Source of the DNA: an uncultured Selenomonadales bacterium
Lineage (GTDB): Bacteria; Bacillota; Negativicutes; Selenomonadales; Selenomonadaceae
Assembly (NCBI GenBank): GCA_947307055.1
Contig: CAMZHX010000001.1
Location: forward strand, 185,085 to 249,084
Reading direction: 5' to 3'
Length of the DNA stretch: 64,000 nucleotides
A program made the translations under genes and the position numbers. The first letter of the stretch is position 1, and every line of letters begins with the position of its first letter. Below the pieces are notes generated by a model that saw only the letters and a program-made list of their open reading frames with translations, was not told the origin of the DNA and did no database searches. Below are positions 21,287 through 30,731 of this stretch, one piece after another.

Positions 21287-21315
21287 TAGACAACAAGCGG
21301 AAAACGTGATAAATT
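21287..21315 (+). promoter_or_regulatory. probable promoter of rpmJ-rplQ segment
   Basis: TAGACA, 17-bp spacer, GTGATAAATT with an extended -10. Directly downstream of repeat copy A. Confidence 0.55.
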
Positions 21316-21342
21316 ATCAAATCGTTCAGGAGGCGGATAATT

Positions 21343-21456
21343 ATGAAAGTCAGACCGTCAGTAAAAAAAATGTGCGACAAGTGCAAAATCATTAAGCGCA
21401 AAGGTCGCGTCATGGTTATTTGCGAAAATCCCAAGCATAAGCAGCGTCAGGGTTAA
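21343..21456 (+). CDS. rpmJ: 50S ribosomal protein L36
   Basis: 37 residues, too short for the ORF track. '[21 protein letters not shown]' with the zinc set C-C-C-H ('CDKC', '[11 protein letters not shown]'). AGGAGG precedes the ATG. Confidence 0.97.
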   Translation: MKVRPSVKKMCDKCKIIKRKGRVMVICENPKHKQRQG

Positions 21457-21471
21457 GGAGGTGAAAAATTT

Positions 21472-21846
21472 ATGGCACGTATAGCCGGTGTAGATTTGCC
21501 ACGTGACAAGAGAATCGAATACGCATTGACTTACATTTACGGAATCGGGCTGCCGACTTCGCAAAAAATTCTTGAGATGACGGGCGTCAATCCCGATACG
21601 CGTACTAAGGATCTCACGGATGACGAGGTTGTCAAACTTCGTGATGCCATCGACCACAATTTCGTAGTGGAGGGCGACCTTCGCCGCGATGTTCAGATGG
21701 ACATCAAGCGACTCATTGATATTGGCTGTTATCGCGGACGCCGTCACCGTCTCGGCTTGCCTGTTCGTGGACAGAATACCAAAAATAACGCCAGAACCCG
21801 CAAGGGTCCCAAAAAGCTCGTCCAGGGCGGCAAGAAGAAAGACTAA
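21472..21846 (+). CDS. rpsM: 30S ribosomal protein S13
   Basis: 124 residues. '[25 protein letters not shown]' and '[28 protein letters not shown]'. Head protein contacting the P-site tRNA and the 50S subunit. Confidence 0.98.
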   Translation: MARIAGVDLPRDKRIEYALTYIYGIGLPTSQKILEMTGVNPDTRTKDLTDDEVVKLRDAIDHNFVVEGDLRRDVQMDIKRLIDIGCYRGRRHRLGLPVRGQNTKNNARTRKGPKKLVQGGKKKD

Positions 21847-21867
21847 TCTATAAGGAGGTCAAGACAG

Positions 21868-22260
21868 GTGGCAACAAAAAGAACAGTTCGCGCCAAGAAA
21901 AAAGTTCGCAAGAATATCGAATACGGCGTGGCGCACATAAGCTCCACGTTTAATAATACGATTGTCACGCTCACCGACAAAAGCGGCAACGCAATTTCTT
22001 GGGCGTCAGCAGGCGGGCTCGGCTTCAGAGGCTCGCGCAAATCAACACCCTTTGCCGCGCAGATGGCGGCCGAAACTGCTGCTAAAGCGGCTATGGAACA
22101 CGGCTTGAAGCAAATCGAAGTTTACGTCAAAGGACCCGGCGCAGGTCGCGAGGCGGCAATTCGTTCGCTCCAAGCAACAGGTCTGGAAGTCAACATGATT
22201 AAAGACGTGACGCCCATTCCCCATAACGGCTGCCGTCCGCCGAAACGTCGCAGAGTTTAA
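21868..22260 (+). CDS. rpsK: 30S ribosomal protein S11
   Basis: 130 residues, GTG start, AAGGAGG. '[20 protein letters not shown]' and '[22 protein letters not shown]' plus '[13 protein letters not shown]'. Confidence 0.98.
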   Translation: MATKRTVRAKKKVRKNIEYGVAHISSTFNNTIVTLTDKSGNAISWASAGGLGFRGSRKSTPFAAQMAAETAAKAAMEHGLKQIEVYVKGPGAGREAAIRSLQATGLEVNMIKDVTPIPHNGCRPPKRRRV

Positions 22261-22275
22261 TTTGGAGGTGCAAAT

Positions 22276-22881
22276 ATGGCAATCGATAGAACTCCCGCTT
22301 TGAAACGCTGCCGCGCACTCGGAATTGAACAGGCGGTCATTGGTCGCTCGCGCAAAGTCAACGAGAAAAAACATCAGCAACCAAAAATGACCCGCAAAGT
22401 CAGCGAGTACGGGCTCCAGCTCAAAGAAAAGCAAAAGGCTAAATTTATTTACGGCGTCCTCGAACGTCAATTCAGAAACTACTACGAAAAGGCTAAGAAA
22501 ATGCCCGGCGTCACCGGCGAAAATCTTTTGATTCTGTTGGAACGCCGCCTTGATAACGTCGTCTTCCGTATGGGTTTCGCGAATACTCGTCGCCAGGCTC
22601 GCCAATTCGTCACGCACGGTCACATAACCGTTAACGGCAAGCGCGTAGATATTCCTTCCGCGCTCGTCAAAGTCGGCGATGTCGTCGAAGTCTGCGAGAA
22701 AAGTCAGGGCAAAGAAATTTTCAAAATGATTAAGGAAGTCAATAATGCCCTCAGTGCTCCGGTGTGGCTCGATTCAAATCAGGCGAACCTCAAAGGCTCC
22801 GTCACGAGATTCCCGACCCGCGAAGACATTAGCGACATTCCCGTCAATGAGCAGTCCATTATCGAGTTGTATTCAAGATAA
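22276..22881 (+). CDS. rpsD: 30S ribosomal protein S4
   Basis: 201 residues, the zinc-free (C-) form. S4 RNA-binding domain '[34 protein letters not shown]'. 16S assembly initiator. Confidence 0.98.
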   Translation: MAIDRTPALKRCRALGIEQAVIGRSRKVNEKKHQQPKMTRKVSEYGLQLKEKQKAKFIYGVLERQFRNYYEKAKKMPGVTGENLLILLERRLDNVVFRMGFANTRRQARQFVTHGHITVNGKRVDIPSALVKVGDVVEVCEKSQGKEIFKMIKEVNNALSAPVWLDSNQANLKGSVTRFPTREDISDIPVNEQSIIELYSR

Positions 22882-22938
22882 AAACTCCTTTTCCAACTCA
22901 TTACGCATTGCGCACTACGCATTACGCATTGCTTGAAG
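22882..22938. repeat. heptanucleotide repeat between rpsD and rpoA
   Basis: ATTACGC ATTGCGC ACTACGC ATTACGC ATTGC, i.e. the reverse complement of the GCGTAAT units found between rplN and rplX. Confidence 0.8.
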
Positions 22939-22950
22939 GGAGCGGATTGA

Positions 22951-24057
22951 ATGATTGACAACGATAAAAACGAAGGTCAAAAGCCGCCGAAGATTGAACT
23001 AGTCGAGGTCAGCGACGACGGTAATTACGGGAAATTTATTTGCGAGCCGCTCGGACGCGGTTACGGCATAACAATCGGCAACAGTCTGCGCCGTATGCTT
23101 CTTTCCTCTCTGGAAGGCGCAGCGGTCATATCGATTAGGATTGACGGCGTGCTCCACGAGTTCTCGACAATTCCGGGCGTTTACGAAGACGTTACCGACA
23201 TCGTCCTGAATATCAAACAACTTTGCTTGAAGATTGACGAAGATCCCGGTCATCAATACTATGGTTTCGCGCAAGTCACGACTACGCCGCCGAGAACTTA
23301 TCCCCTGCGCATTGATGTTGACGTTGCAGAGGAAATTAAAGACGGCTTCCATACAGCGGGCGAAAGTCGCGAAGTTACCGGCGCGGATATTGAGTGCGAT
23401 CCGACCATCGAAATTTTGAATCCCGATTTGCATATCGCGTGGCTAAACGATACCGCTAAACTTAGAATCGAAATGTTAGCTCGCACAGGGCGCGGCTACG
23501 ACCAGGCCGAGAAAAATAAAAATCCCGACGACATCATTGGCACAATCCCTATCGATTCAATTTTCTCACCGGTGTTGCGCGTCAATTACGAAGTCACTGA
23601 TACTCGCGTCGGCAACGAAATGGACTTTGATAAATTGATGCTCGAAGTCTGGACGAATGGCGCGGTCAGTCCTGAAGAGGCTGTCGCTAAGGCCGCCACA
23701 ATTATTATCGCGCATATGAAACTTTTCCAGACTATGGACAGCATCGCGGCCGAAGAAATGAACGACGAGCCCGAACTCGTCACCAAAGAACCTGCTGACG
23801 ATATGGCGATAACTATGGATAAAAATCTCGCTAAGCCTATTGAAGAACTCGAACTTAGCGTGCGCTCGACGAATTGTCTAAAGAGAGCCGGCATTCATAC
23901 CGTCGCCGACCTCGCCGACAAAACCGAAGAGGAAATGATGAAGGTTCGCAATCTCGGTCGCAAGTCTTTTGAGGAAATTAAAAACACGATGGGGGCTCTG
24001 GGCGTTTCGTTCAAGCAAGATCCGAACTCGCCCACCGTACCCTACATGGACGAATAA
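22951..24057 (+). CDS. rpoA: RNA polymerase subunit alpha, enlarged N-terminal domain
   Basis: 368 residues against roughly 315 for most bacteria. Dimerisation/assembly motifs 'GYGITIGNSLRRMLLSSLEG' and 'HEFSTIPGVYEDVTDIVLN' are normal, as is the C-terminal domain 'LSVRSTNCLKRAGIHTVADL'. Around residues 97-140 there are about 30 extra residues ('HQYYGFAQVTTTPPRTY' and 'AEEIKDGFHTAGES') where the family has a short turn, and the inter-domain linker is also longer and acidic. The coding sequence is uninterrupted, so this is probably a lineage feature. Confidence 0.97.
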   Translation: MIDNDKNEGQKPPKIELVEVSDDGNYGKFICEPLGRGYGITIGNSLRRMLLSSLEGAAVISIRIDGVLHEFSTIPGVYEDVTDIVLNIKQLCLKIDEDPGHQYYGFAQVTTTPPRTYPLRIDVDVAEEIKDGFHTAGESREVTGADIECDPTIEILNPDLHIAWLNDTAKLRIEMLARTGRGYDQAEKNKNPDDIIGTIPIDSIFSPVLRVNYEVTDTRVGNEMDFDKLMLEVWTNGAVSPEEAVAKAATIIIAHMKLFQTMDSIAAEEMNDEPELVTKEPADDMAITMDKNLAKPIEELELSVRSTNCLKRAGIHTVADLADKTEEEMMKVRNLGRKSFEEIKNTMGALGVSFKQDPNSPTVPYMDE

Positions 24058-24081
24058 ATTTCGCAGGAAGGAGGACATTTG

Positions 24082-24420
24082 ATGAGCTATAGAAAACTCG
24101 GAAGGAATTCCGGTGCACGTAAGGCTATGTTTAAAAGTTTGCTGAGCGCGCTTTTCAAATACGAGCGCATTGAGACGACTGAAGCTCGCGCTAAAGAACT
24201 TCGCAAATTTGCGGAGAAAGTCGTAACGCTCGCTAAACGCGGCGACCTCAGCGCACGTCGTCAAGCTATAAATCTCGTCGCTGATGTCGACGTTGTTCAT
24301 AAAATTTTCGAGGAGACCGCCGGCAAATACACCGACCGCGCAGGCGGTTATACCAGAATCATTAAGCTTGCGCCGCGTCGTGGAGATGCCGCGCCTATGG
24401 TTTTAATCGAGTTGGTTTAA
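24082..24420 (+). CDS. rplQ: 50S ribosomal protein L17
   Basis: 112 residues. '[25 protein letters not shown]' and '[25 protein letters not shown]'. ATG at 24082 behind AAGGAGGAC. Last gene of the ribosomal run; terminator follows. Confidence 0.98.
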   Translation: MSYRKLGRNSGARKAMFKSLLSALFKYERIETTEARAKELRKFAEKVVTLAKRGDLSARRQAINLVADVDVVHKIFEETAGKYTDRAGGYTRIIKLAPRRGDAAPMVLIELV

Positions 24421-24444
24421 ACGATTACTCGCAATAAAAAAAGT

Positions 24445-24478
24445 GCTGTCCGATTTTTTTAACGGGCGGCATTTTTTT
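24445..24478 (+). terminator. terminator of the ribosomal superoperon
   Basis: GCTGTCCG at 24445 pairs (with G-U) with CGGGCGGC at 24463, followed by seven T. Confidence 0.75.
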
Positions 24479-24485
24479 GCCTGAA

Positions 24486-24497
24486 GTGTGATATAAT
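24486..24497 (+). promoter_or_regulatory. extended -10 promoter element before the FHA gene
   Basis: GTGTGATATAAT, an extended -10 with no convincing -35. The same GTGATA(A/T)AAT string recurs before other genes here. Confidence 0.45.
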
Positions 24498-24600
24498 GCT
24501 AGGGGCAAGGGAAATGGGAAAAGGGAAAAGCAAGTTTGAAAGGAAAAACTCTTTTCCTTACTTCTCCCTTCTCCCATCTCCCTTACCCCTTAATAAGGAG
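24498..24600. repeat. heptanucleotide inverted repeat before the FHA gene
   Basis: GGGAAAT GGGAAAA GGGAAAA units, then after about 25 nt TCCCTTC TCCCATC TCCCTTA CCCC. The arms are complementary. The ORF track reads through it as protein, which is an artefact. Confidence 0.8.
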
Positions 24601-24609
24601 GCGACAACT

Positions 24610-25380
24610 TTGAATCTTGCAAACGTGATAAGCGGACAACTGGCGAATCTTTTCCAGCGTCGCAACGAAGTCGAGCCCGACGAACTCATTAAAGCTCTTG
24701 AACGCGAAGTCGCCAAGAAAAAAAATAAAGATAAACTCGTCCCCAATTCCTACACGATTTACCTTTGCGAGGAGGATTGCCACAGGCTAAGCGCGGCGCG
24801 TATGATAAAAGCTCTGCACGAAGCCGTTGAACGCAAAGTCATTCGCGAAAATTGTTTCATGGAAGGCAAACTCACCGTCAAGATAAAAAAAATGTTGGCC
24901 GGCGATAATCCTATCGTCATCAAGTCCGAATACGTTGAGCCTGCCGAATCCGAAGTCGATACCATTAACCTTGAAAATGACGTTCTCTCCCACACGCTGA
25001 TTGAGGATTTAAACTCCAACGACAACGACGACACTATCATCGCCGATAAAACTAAAATTATCAAATCAATGCGTACCTCGCCCACTCGCAAAGTTGAATA
25101 CAATCTCGCCGTCATTACCGATTTCAAAAATGCCGAAGTAGTTTGCGGCGAAAGGCAAATTTATCTCGGTCGCAAGTCGACAAATGATTTCGTCCTAGAG
25201 GACGAGAGCGCGTCGCGGATTCACGCTTACATTTCCTACGAACGCCATAGACATATAATTTACGACGCCGGCAGCCTCAACGGGACGCTCGTCAATAAAA
25301 AGCCCGTCAGCAGTTGCGAACTCAAAGACGGCGACAAAATTTTAATCGGCACTACGACCCTTACTTACAAAGTTCTTTAG
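24610..25380 (+). CDS. DUF3662 plus FHA domain protein (FhaA-like)
   Basis: 256 residues from the TTG at 24610 behind AAGGAGG; the 38 residues upstream are translated repeat DNA. N-terminal DUF3662-type domain (about 1-115, 'NLFQRRNEVEPDELIKALEREV'), an Asp/Asn-rich linker, and a C-terminal forkhead-associated domain ('IYLGRKSTNDFVLEDESASRIHAYI', 'SLNGTLVNKKPV') that binds phosphothreonine. In other Gram-positives such proteins link Ser/Thr kinases to cell-wall synthesis or division; no kinase gene is in this window. Confidence 0.9.
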   Translation: MNLANVISGQLANLFQRRNEVEPDELIKALEREVAKKKNKDKLVPNSYTIYLCEEDCHRLSAARMIKALHEAVERKVIRENCFMEGKLTVKIKKMLAGDNPIVIKSEYVEPAESEVDTINLENDVLSHTLIEDLNSNDNDDTIIADKTKIIKSMRTSPTRKVEYNLAVITDFKNAEVVCGERQIYLGRKSTNDFVLEDESASRIHAYISYERHRHIIYDAGSLNGTLVNKKPVSSCELKDGDKILIGTTTLTYKVL

Positions 25381-25389
25381 CGGCAATTG

Positions 25390-25424
25390 AAAAAGAGCCT
25401 CCTTGTTACGGGAGACTCCTTTTG
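25390..25424. terminator. bidirectional terminator between fhaA-like gene and alcohol dehydrogenase
   Basis: GAGCCTCC at 25395 and GGAGACTC at 25411 form a stem with one mismatch; runs of T/A on both sides serve both converging genes. Confidence 0.65.
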
Positions 25425-25443
25425 ATTTGCGATTGTTTCGAGC

Positions 25444-26595
25444 TTAGAGGATTGAACGATAAATTTCGGCGATTTGTTCCTTGGTGACGTCGCGAGGATT
25501 ACCAGGCGTGCAAGCATCTGCCAAAGCCGACGCCGCTAAAAAGTCAATGTCCTCCGCCTTGACGCCGAGTTCGGAAAGTTTAGTCGGGATTCCAACGTCC
25601 GCGCTGAGTTTTGCGACAGCGTCAATAGTTGCCGCGCGGTATTCCTCTTGATTCATGCTGTCAACATTTGCGACGCCCATAGCACGCGCAATTTCTCTGT
25701 AGCGTTCGCCGGTCGCAGGAGCATTAAATTTCAAAACTGGTGCAAGTAAAATCGCGCAAGCTGTGCCGTGCGGAATGTCGTAAACCGCGCTGAGCGGGTG
25801 CGCCATAGAATGATCAATGCCCAAGCCGACATTTGAAAAGCCCATGCCCGCGATGTATTGTCCGAGAGCCATAGCCTCACGACCTGCGGGGTCGCCCTTG
25901 ACCGAGCGGCGTAGATTTTTGGAGATAATCTCAATGGCTTTAAGGTGCACCATGTCGGTAAGTTCCCAAGCGGCTTTGGTGATGTAACCTTCAATCGCGT
26001 GGACGAGCGCATCCATACCGGTTGCCGCGCAGAGTTTCGCCGGCATAGAAGCGCACATTTCAGAATCGACGACCGCGACGACGGGAATATCTTTCGGGTC
26101 GACGCAGACAAATTTGCGATTCTTCTCAACGTCGGTGATAACGTAATTGATAGTGACTTCGGCGGCCGTGCCAGAGGTCGTCGAGACAGCGATAATCGGC
26201 AAGCACTTATTCTTAGTCGGCGCGACGCCCTCAAGACTGCGCACGTCAGCAAATTCGGGATTCGTCATGATAATCGCGATAGCCTTGCTGGTGTCGATAG
26301 CCGAGCCGCCGCCGACCGCAACGATAATATCCGCGCCGCACTTTTTGCAGAACGCTACGCCCGTTTGCACGTTCTCGATTGTTGGGTTAGCTTTGATGTT
26401 GTCATAAATCTCGAAGTCGACGCCAGCCGCCGTCAAAAGTTCCGTAACCTTAGTGGCGACCTTGAACTTGATTAAATCTTTGTCGGTGACGAGCATAACT
26501 TTTTTGCAAGCGCGCGCTTTGATTTCCGCAGGGATTTCTTTAATCGCGCCGGGTCCGAAGTAAGAAGTTTCGTTCAAAATAATTCTGTTAGCCAT
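25444..26595 (-). CDS. iron-containing alcohol dehydrogenase (lactaldehyde/propanediol type)
   Basis: About 383 residues from the ATG at 26595, which has GGGAGGAAA in front; 16 ORF-track residues upstream are dropped. NAD-binding 'VAVGGGSAIDTSKAIAI' and the Fe-ADH metal site with Asp/His in 'GLGIDHSMAHPLSAVYDIPHGTACA' are present. Catalyses reversible NAD(P)H-linked alcohol/aldehyde conversion in fermentation; closest in feel to FucO-like lactaldehyde reductase, but the substrate is not decided by sequence. Monocistronic. Confidence 0.93.
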   Translation of the reverse strand: MANRIILNETSYFGPGAIKEIPAEIKARACKKVMLVTDKDLIKFKVATKVTELLTAAGVDFEIYDNIKANPTIENVQTGVAFCKKCGADIIVAVGGGSAIDTSKAIAIIMTNPEFADVRSLEGVAPTKNKCLPIIAVSTTSGTAAEVTINYVITDVEKNRKFVCVDPKDIPVVAVVDSEMCASMPAKLCAATGMDALVHAIEGYITKAAWELTDMVHLKAIEIISKNLRRSVKGDPAGREAMALGQYIAGMGFSNVGLGIDHSMAHPLSAVYDIPHGTACAILLAPVLKFNAPATGERYREIARAMGVANVDSMNQEEYRAATIDAVAKLSADVGIPTKLSELGVKAEDIDFLAASALADACTPGNPRDVTKEQIAEIYRSIL

Positions 26596-26693
26596 ATCAT
26601 TTCCTCCCAAAACTTTACACATAAATTGCAAATATAATGCCATAAATCGCGATTCATTTCAAGGGGTTGAAAAAGTTTTTAAAAATTACTTTG

Positions 26694-26860
26694 GAGGTGT
26701 GCTTATCGGCTTCGACGTGCCCGCTAAACAGCTGCTTGACGACTTCAAAGACACGCTAGACATCAAAATTTCCGGTTTGCGGCTGTTCGTGTGCTACGAT
26801 ATTGAAGATTTAAGCGAAATTGACTTCCAAAAAGTCCGCGATATTGTTCGAGCCATTTAA
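26694..26860 (+). pseudogene. truncated duplicate of the purL 5' end
   Basis: Begins with the purL ribosome-binding site (GGAGGT), lacks the first ~12 codons, then follows purL codons for about 45 residues ('GFDVPAKQLLDDFKDTLDIKISGL') and ends at TAA after 'DIVRAI'. Bases match the intact purL 5' end at 27108-27252 with scattered, mostly synonymous, differences. No start codon in the right place, so not translated as purL. About 210 bases of unassigned sequence separate it from the purL start. Confidence 0.85.
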
Positions 26861-26992
26861 GGAGCCTCGCCTGTTATAAATGTTTACGAGCGGTTGTTTC
26901 GTCTCAGTAAAGCTTGAAAGAATCCGTGAGAACTGTAAAAACCTCCAAAATTAAATCATCTGATATATTAATTTAGAACAACTCAAGGCAAA

Positions 26993-27021
26993 TGTCAATT
27001 TTAGAGCCTTGACCTTTTTTA
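26993..27021 (+). terminator. terminator upstream of purL
   Basis: TCAAGGC/GCCTTGA stem followed by TTTTTT. Could end transcripts entering from the purL-like fragment or act as an attenuator in a purL leader. Confidence 0.55.
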
Positions 27022-27071
27022 TTTCCGCGCTTTGTGGTAAAATTATTCAAAATTTCTCCGGAGGTACGCAT

Positions 27072-30000
27072 ATGGTTAAAAGAATTTATGTAGAAAAGCG
27101 TTCCGGCTTCGATGTGCCCGCGAAACAACTGCTCGAAGACTTCAAAGACACGCTTGACATTAAAATTTCTGGTTTGCGACTGTTCGTGCGCTATGATATT
27201 GAAGATTTGAGCGAAATTGACTTCCAAAAAGTGCGAGATATTGTTTTTCGCGAGCCGAACGTCGATAATTTTTATTTTGAACTGCCAGCTGACGTTGATT
27301 TGACTAAAACTTTTGCGATTGAGTATTTGCCGGGTCAATTCGATCAAAGAGCCGATTCCGCCGCCCAATGCGTTCAGCTCGTGACGGGGAAAAAACTTCC
27401 AATTATTCATTCTGCGCGGATTATTTCCGTTATCGGCGACATTTCGCCCGACGATTTACAAAAAATTAAATCCTACTCGATAAATGCGATTGAATCACGC
27501 GAAGCAAGCTTTAAAATGCCAGCTACGCTGAAAATTTCCGCCGAAATTCCGCCCGACGTTGAAATTTTATCCGATTTTAACAGCTTAGACGACGACGAAC
27601 TTAAAAATTTTATAAATCTGCGCGGCTTAGCTATGAATCTCGACGACTTAAAGTTTTGCCAGAAATATTTCCGCGATACCGAACAAAGACCGCCGACAAT
27701 TACCGAATTGAAAGTTATTGATACGTATTGGAGCGACCATTGCCGCCATACGACTTTTACGACCGCCATTGACAGCGTAGAAATTGAATCCGCCGTTATC
27801 AGACGCGCTTTTGACGAATATTTAGCCGTTCGCGACCCGAAAAAGGATATTTCGCTAATGGATTTGGGCACAATCGGCGCGAAAATTATTAAACCTAAAA
27901 ATCTGGACGTTTCGGAGGAAATTAACGCCTGTTCGATAAAAATTACTGCGAAAATCGACGGACACGACGAAAATTGGCTTGTAATGTTCAAAAACGAGAC
28001 GCATAATCATCCGACGGAGATTGAACCATTCGGCGGCGCGGCGACGTGTCTTGGCGGGGCAATTCGCGACCCGTTGAGCGGCAGAAGTTACGTTTATCAG
28101 GCAATGCGCGTGACTGGCGCGGCTAATCCTAATAAAAAATTCGCTGAAACGTTGCCGGGCAAACTTCCGCAGAAAAAAATCACTCGCGGCGCGGCTAATG
28201 GCTACAGTTCTTACGGAAATCAAATCGGTTTGGCGACTGGGCAAGTGCGCGAAATTTATCACGAGGGCTATTTGGCAAAAAGAATGGAAATTGGCGCGGT
28301 AATTGCGGCGGTTCCGGCAGTAAATGTGGTTAGAAGTCGTCCAAAAGCGGGCGATAAGGTAATTTTGCTGGGTGGGCGCACTGGACGCGACGGAATTGGC
28401 GGTGCGACCGGCTCAAGCAAGGTTCATACGTCCGATTCTTTGAAAAAAAGCGGCGCGGAAGTGCAAAAAGGTAATCCGCCGACCGAACGTAAAATTCAGC
28501 GTTTATTTCGCAATAAAAATGCGGCGAAATTGATTAAACGTTGCAATGATTTTGGCGCAGGCGGCGTCGCGGTGGCAGTCGGCGAGCTTGCGGCGGGTTT
28601 GAATATAAATTTGGACGCGGTGAGCAAAAAATATGACGGTTTGGACGGTACCGAGCTAGCAATTTCGGAAAGTCAAGAGCGTATGGCTGTTGTTTTGGAT
28701 AAAAATGACGTTGAAAAGTTCATTTCGCTGGCAGATGAGGAAAATTTAGAGGCTTATGAAATTGCGGAAGTCACGGACAGCGGAAAATTGATAATGAATT
28801 GGCGCGGAAAAGAAATTGTTAGCATAAGCCGCGAATTTTTCGACACTAACGGCGTTAAACGGCATATTAAGGCTAAAATTTCGTCGCCAAAACAAATTTC
28901 TACGCAAAAAAATATAAAATTCCTTGAAAATCTGCACGGATTAAATGTTTGCAGTCAAAAAGGGCTGGTAGAAAGATTTGATTCGACAATCGGAGCGGCG
29001 ACGGTTTTAATGCCGTTTGGCGGGAAAAATCAGCTGACAGAGGCAGAAGGAATGGTCGCGAAAATCCCTTGCGCGGGCGAAACTACGACGGCAACGGCTA
29101 TGACGTTCGGATTTGACGCGGAAATATCGGAAAAAAGCCCCTTTCACGGCGCGATTGACGCTGTAACGTCGAGTTTAGCAAAATTAGTGGCGATAGGCGC
29201 GGATTATTCCAAAGCATATCTGACATTCCAAGAATATTTTGAGAAACTGGGCGAAAATCCGGAGAAATGGGGTAAACCTTTAGCGGCGTTGCTCGGAGCA
29301 TTTATCGCGCAAAAAAATTTCGGAGTAGCGGCGATTGGCGGCAAAGATTCAATGAGCGGGACTTTTGAAAGCTTAAACGTACCGCCGACGCTGGTAAGTT
29401 TTGCGGTTGCGGTGGTCGACGCGGAAAAAGTTATTTCTCCGGAGTTCAAAGCGGCTGGAAATAGAGTTTATCTGGTCGAATGTCCGCGAGACGTTGACGG
29501 CGTGCCGATTTTCGACGAACTCAAGAAAAATTTCGCTAAAATTCACGATTTAATTTGCGCAGGGAAGATAATTTCTGCAATGAGCGTTCAGAGCGGCGGA
29601 ATTGCGGCGGCGATTGCTAAAATGGCGATTGGCAACGATATTGGCGTTAAAATCTGCGCGGCTGAAGATATTTTCGCTAAAAATTACGGTGATTTGATTG
29701 TAGAATCGAATTGCGAACTTGATTTTAAAATTTTGGGCGAAACTATTTCCGAACCATTTATAATTTATTCTGACGAAAAAATTTCGCTTGAAGACGTTAA
29801 AAAAGTCCTTTCCGAGCCGTTAGAAAAGGTTTTTCCGACTAAAATTAAAAATTATACCGCGAAAATTATTCCAGATAAAATTTATGACTTTCCGCGCAGA
29901 TTTTCTAGCAAAATTAAAATTGCAAAGCCGAAAATATTTATTCCTGTGTTTCCGGGTACGAATTGCGAATACGACAGCACGAGAGTTTGGAAAAAAGCGG

Positions 30001-30722
30001 GCGGCGAGCCTGATATTTTTGTTATTAGGAACTTGACACCGGCGGCAATCGCTGAAAGTATTGATATTATGGCGAAAAAAATCCGTTCCGCGCAGATAAT
30101 TATGATTCCTGGCGGCTTCAGCGGCGGCGATGAGCCGGACGGGTCTGGAAAATTTATCGCGGCGACTTTTCGCAATCCGAAAATCGCGGAAGAGGTTATG
30201 AAGCTGATAAAAGAGCGCGACGGGCTGATTTTGGGCATTTGCAACGGATTTCAAGCGTTAATCAAGCTGGGATTGCTGCCTTATGGAGAAATTCGCGACT
30301 TGGAAGAGGATTCGCCGACATTAACGCATAATTCATTAGGTCGGCACGTCAGCCAATACGTTAAAACGCGCATAACAAGCAATTTATCGGTTTGGTTATC
30401 GAAAAATAAGGTCGGCGATGTGCATTCAATCCCGGTTTCACATGGCGAAGGGCGATTTGTAGCTAGTGACGCTTGGTTGAAGAAACTTTCGGACGCGGGG
30501 CAAATTGCGACGCAATATGTTGACGATAAAAACGCGCCGACAAACGAACTTCCCTTTAATCCGAATGGTTCAGCGTGGGCAATTGAAGGAATTACGGACG
30601 CGAGCGGGAAAATTTTTGGGAAAATGGGTCATTCGGAGCGAATCGGCGATTATGTAGCCAAAAACATTGACGGAAATAAAAATCAGCTAATTTTCGAGGC
30701 TGGAATAGAATATTTTTCTTAA
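27072..30722 (+). CDS. purL: phosphoribosylformylglycinamidine synthase, fused synthetase-amidotransferase
   Basis: 1216 residues from the ATG at 27072 (RBS CCGGAGG). Fourth step of purine synthesis: FGAR plus glutamine and ATP to FGAM. N-terminal PurS-like part, tandem AIRS-type halves ('DTYWSDHCRHTTF', 'FKNETHNHPTEIEPFGGAATCLGG') and a C-terminal class I amidotransferase with 'GICNGFQALIKLG' (nucleophile Cys) and 'HGEGRF'. It is the single-chain form, so separate purS/purQ are not needed. A broken copy of its 5' end lies just upstream. Confidence 0.97.
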   Translation: MVKRIYVEKRSGFDVPAKQLLEDFKDTLDIKISGLRLFVRYDIEDLSEIDFQKVRDIVFREPNVDNFYFELPADVDLTKTFAIEYLPGQFDQRADSAAQCVQLVTGKKLPIIHSARIISVIGDISPDDLQKIKSYSINAIESREASFKMPATLKISAEIPPDVEILSDFNSLDDDELKNFINLRGLAMNLDDLKFCQKYFRDTEQRPPTITELKVIDTYWSDHCRHTTFTTAIDSVEIESAVIRRAFDEYLAVRDPKKDISLMDLGTIGAKIIKPKNLDVSEEINACSIKITAKIDGHDENWLVMFKNETHNHPTEIEPFGGAATCLGGAIRDPLSGRSYVYQAMRVTGAANPNKKFAETLPGKLPQKKITRGAANGYSSYGNQIGLATGQVREIYHEGYLAKRMEIGAVIAAVPAVNVVRSRPKAGDKVILLGGRTGRDGIGGATGSSKVHTSDSLKKSGAEVQKGNPPTERKIQRLFRNKNAAKLIKRCNDFGAGGVAVAVGELAAGLNINLDAVSKKYDGLDGTELAISESQERMAVVLDKNDVEKFISLADEENLEAYEIAEVTDSGKLIMNWRGKEIVSISREFFDTNGVKRHIKAKISSPKQISTQKNIKFLENLHGLNVCSQKGLVERFDSTIGAATVLMPFGGKNQLTEAEGMVAKIPCAGETTTATAMTFGFDAEISEKSPFHGAIDAVTSSLAKLVAIGADYSKAYLTFQEYFEKLGENPEKWGKPLAALLGAFIAQKNFGVAAIGGKDSMSGTFESLNVPPTLVSFAVAVVDAEKVISPEFKAAGNRVYLVECPRDVDGVPIFDELKKNFAKIHDLICAGKIISAMSVQSGGIAAAIAKMAIGNDIGVKICAAEDIFAKNYGDLIVESNCELDFKILGETISEPFIIYSDEKISLEDVKKVLSEPLEKVFPTKIKNYTAKIIPDKIYDFPRRFSSKIKIAKPKIFIPVFPGTNCEYDSTRVWKKAGGEPDIFVIRNLTPAAIAESIDIMAKKIRSAQIIMIPGGFSGGDEPDGSGKFIAATFRNPKIAEEVMKLIKERDGLILGICNGFQALIKLGLLPYGEIRDLEEDSPTLTHNSLGRHVSQYVKTRITSNLSVWLSKNKVGDVHSIPVSHGEGRFVASDAWLKKLSDAGQIATQYVDDKNAPTNELPFNPNGSAWAIEGITDASGKIFGKMGHSERIGDYVAKNIDGNKNQLIFEAGIEYFS

Positions 30723-30731
30723 GGTGATAGC

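Noticed and set aside
24496-24609. 38-residue extension of the FHA protein
   Set aside because: It translates the heptamer inverted repeat and lies before a good AAGGAGG-TTG start.
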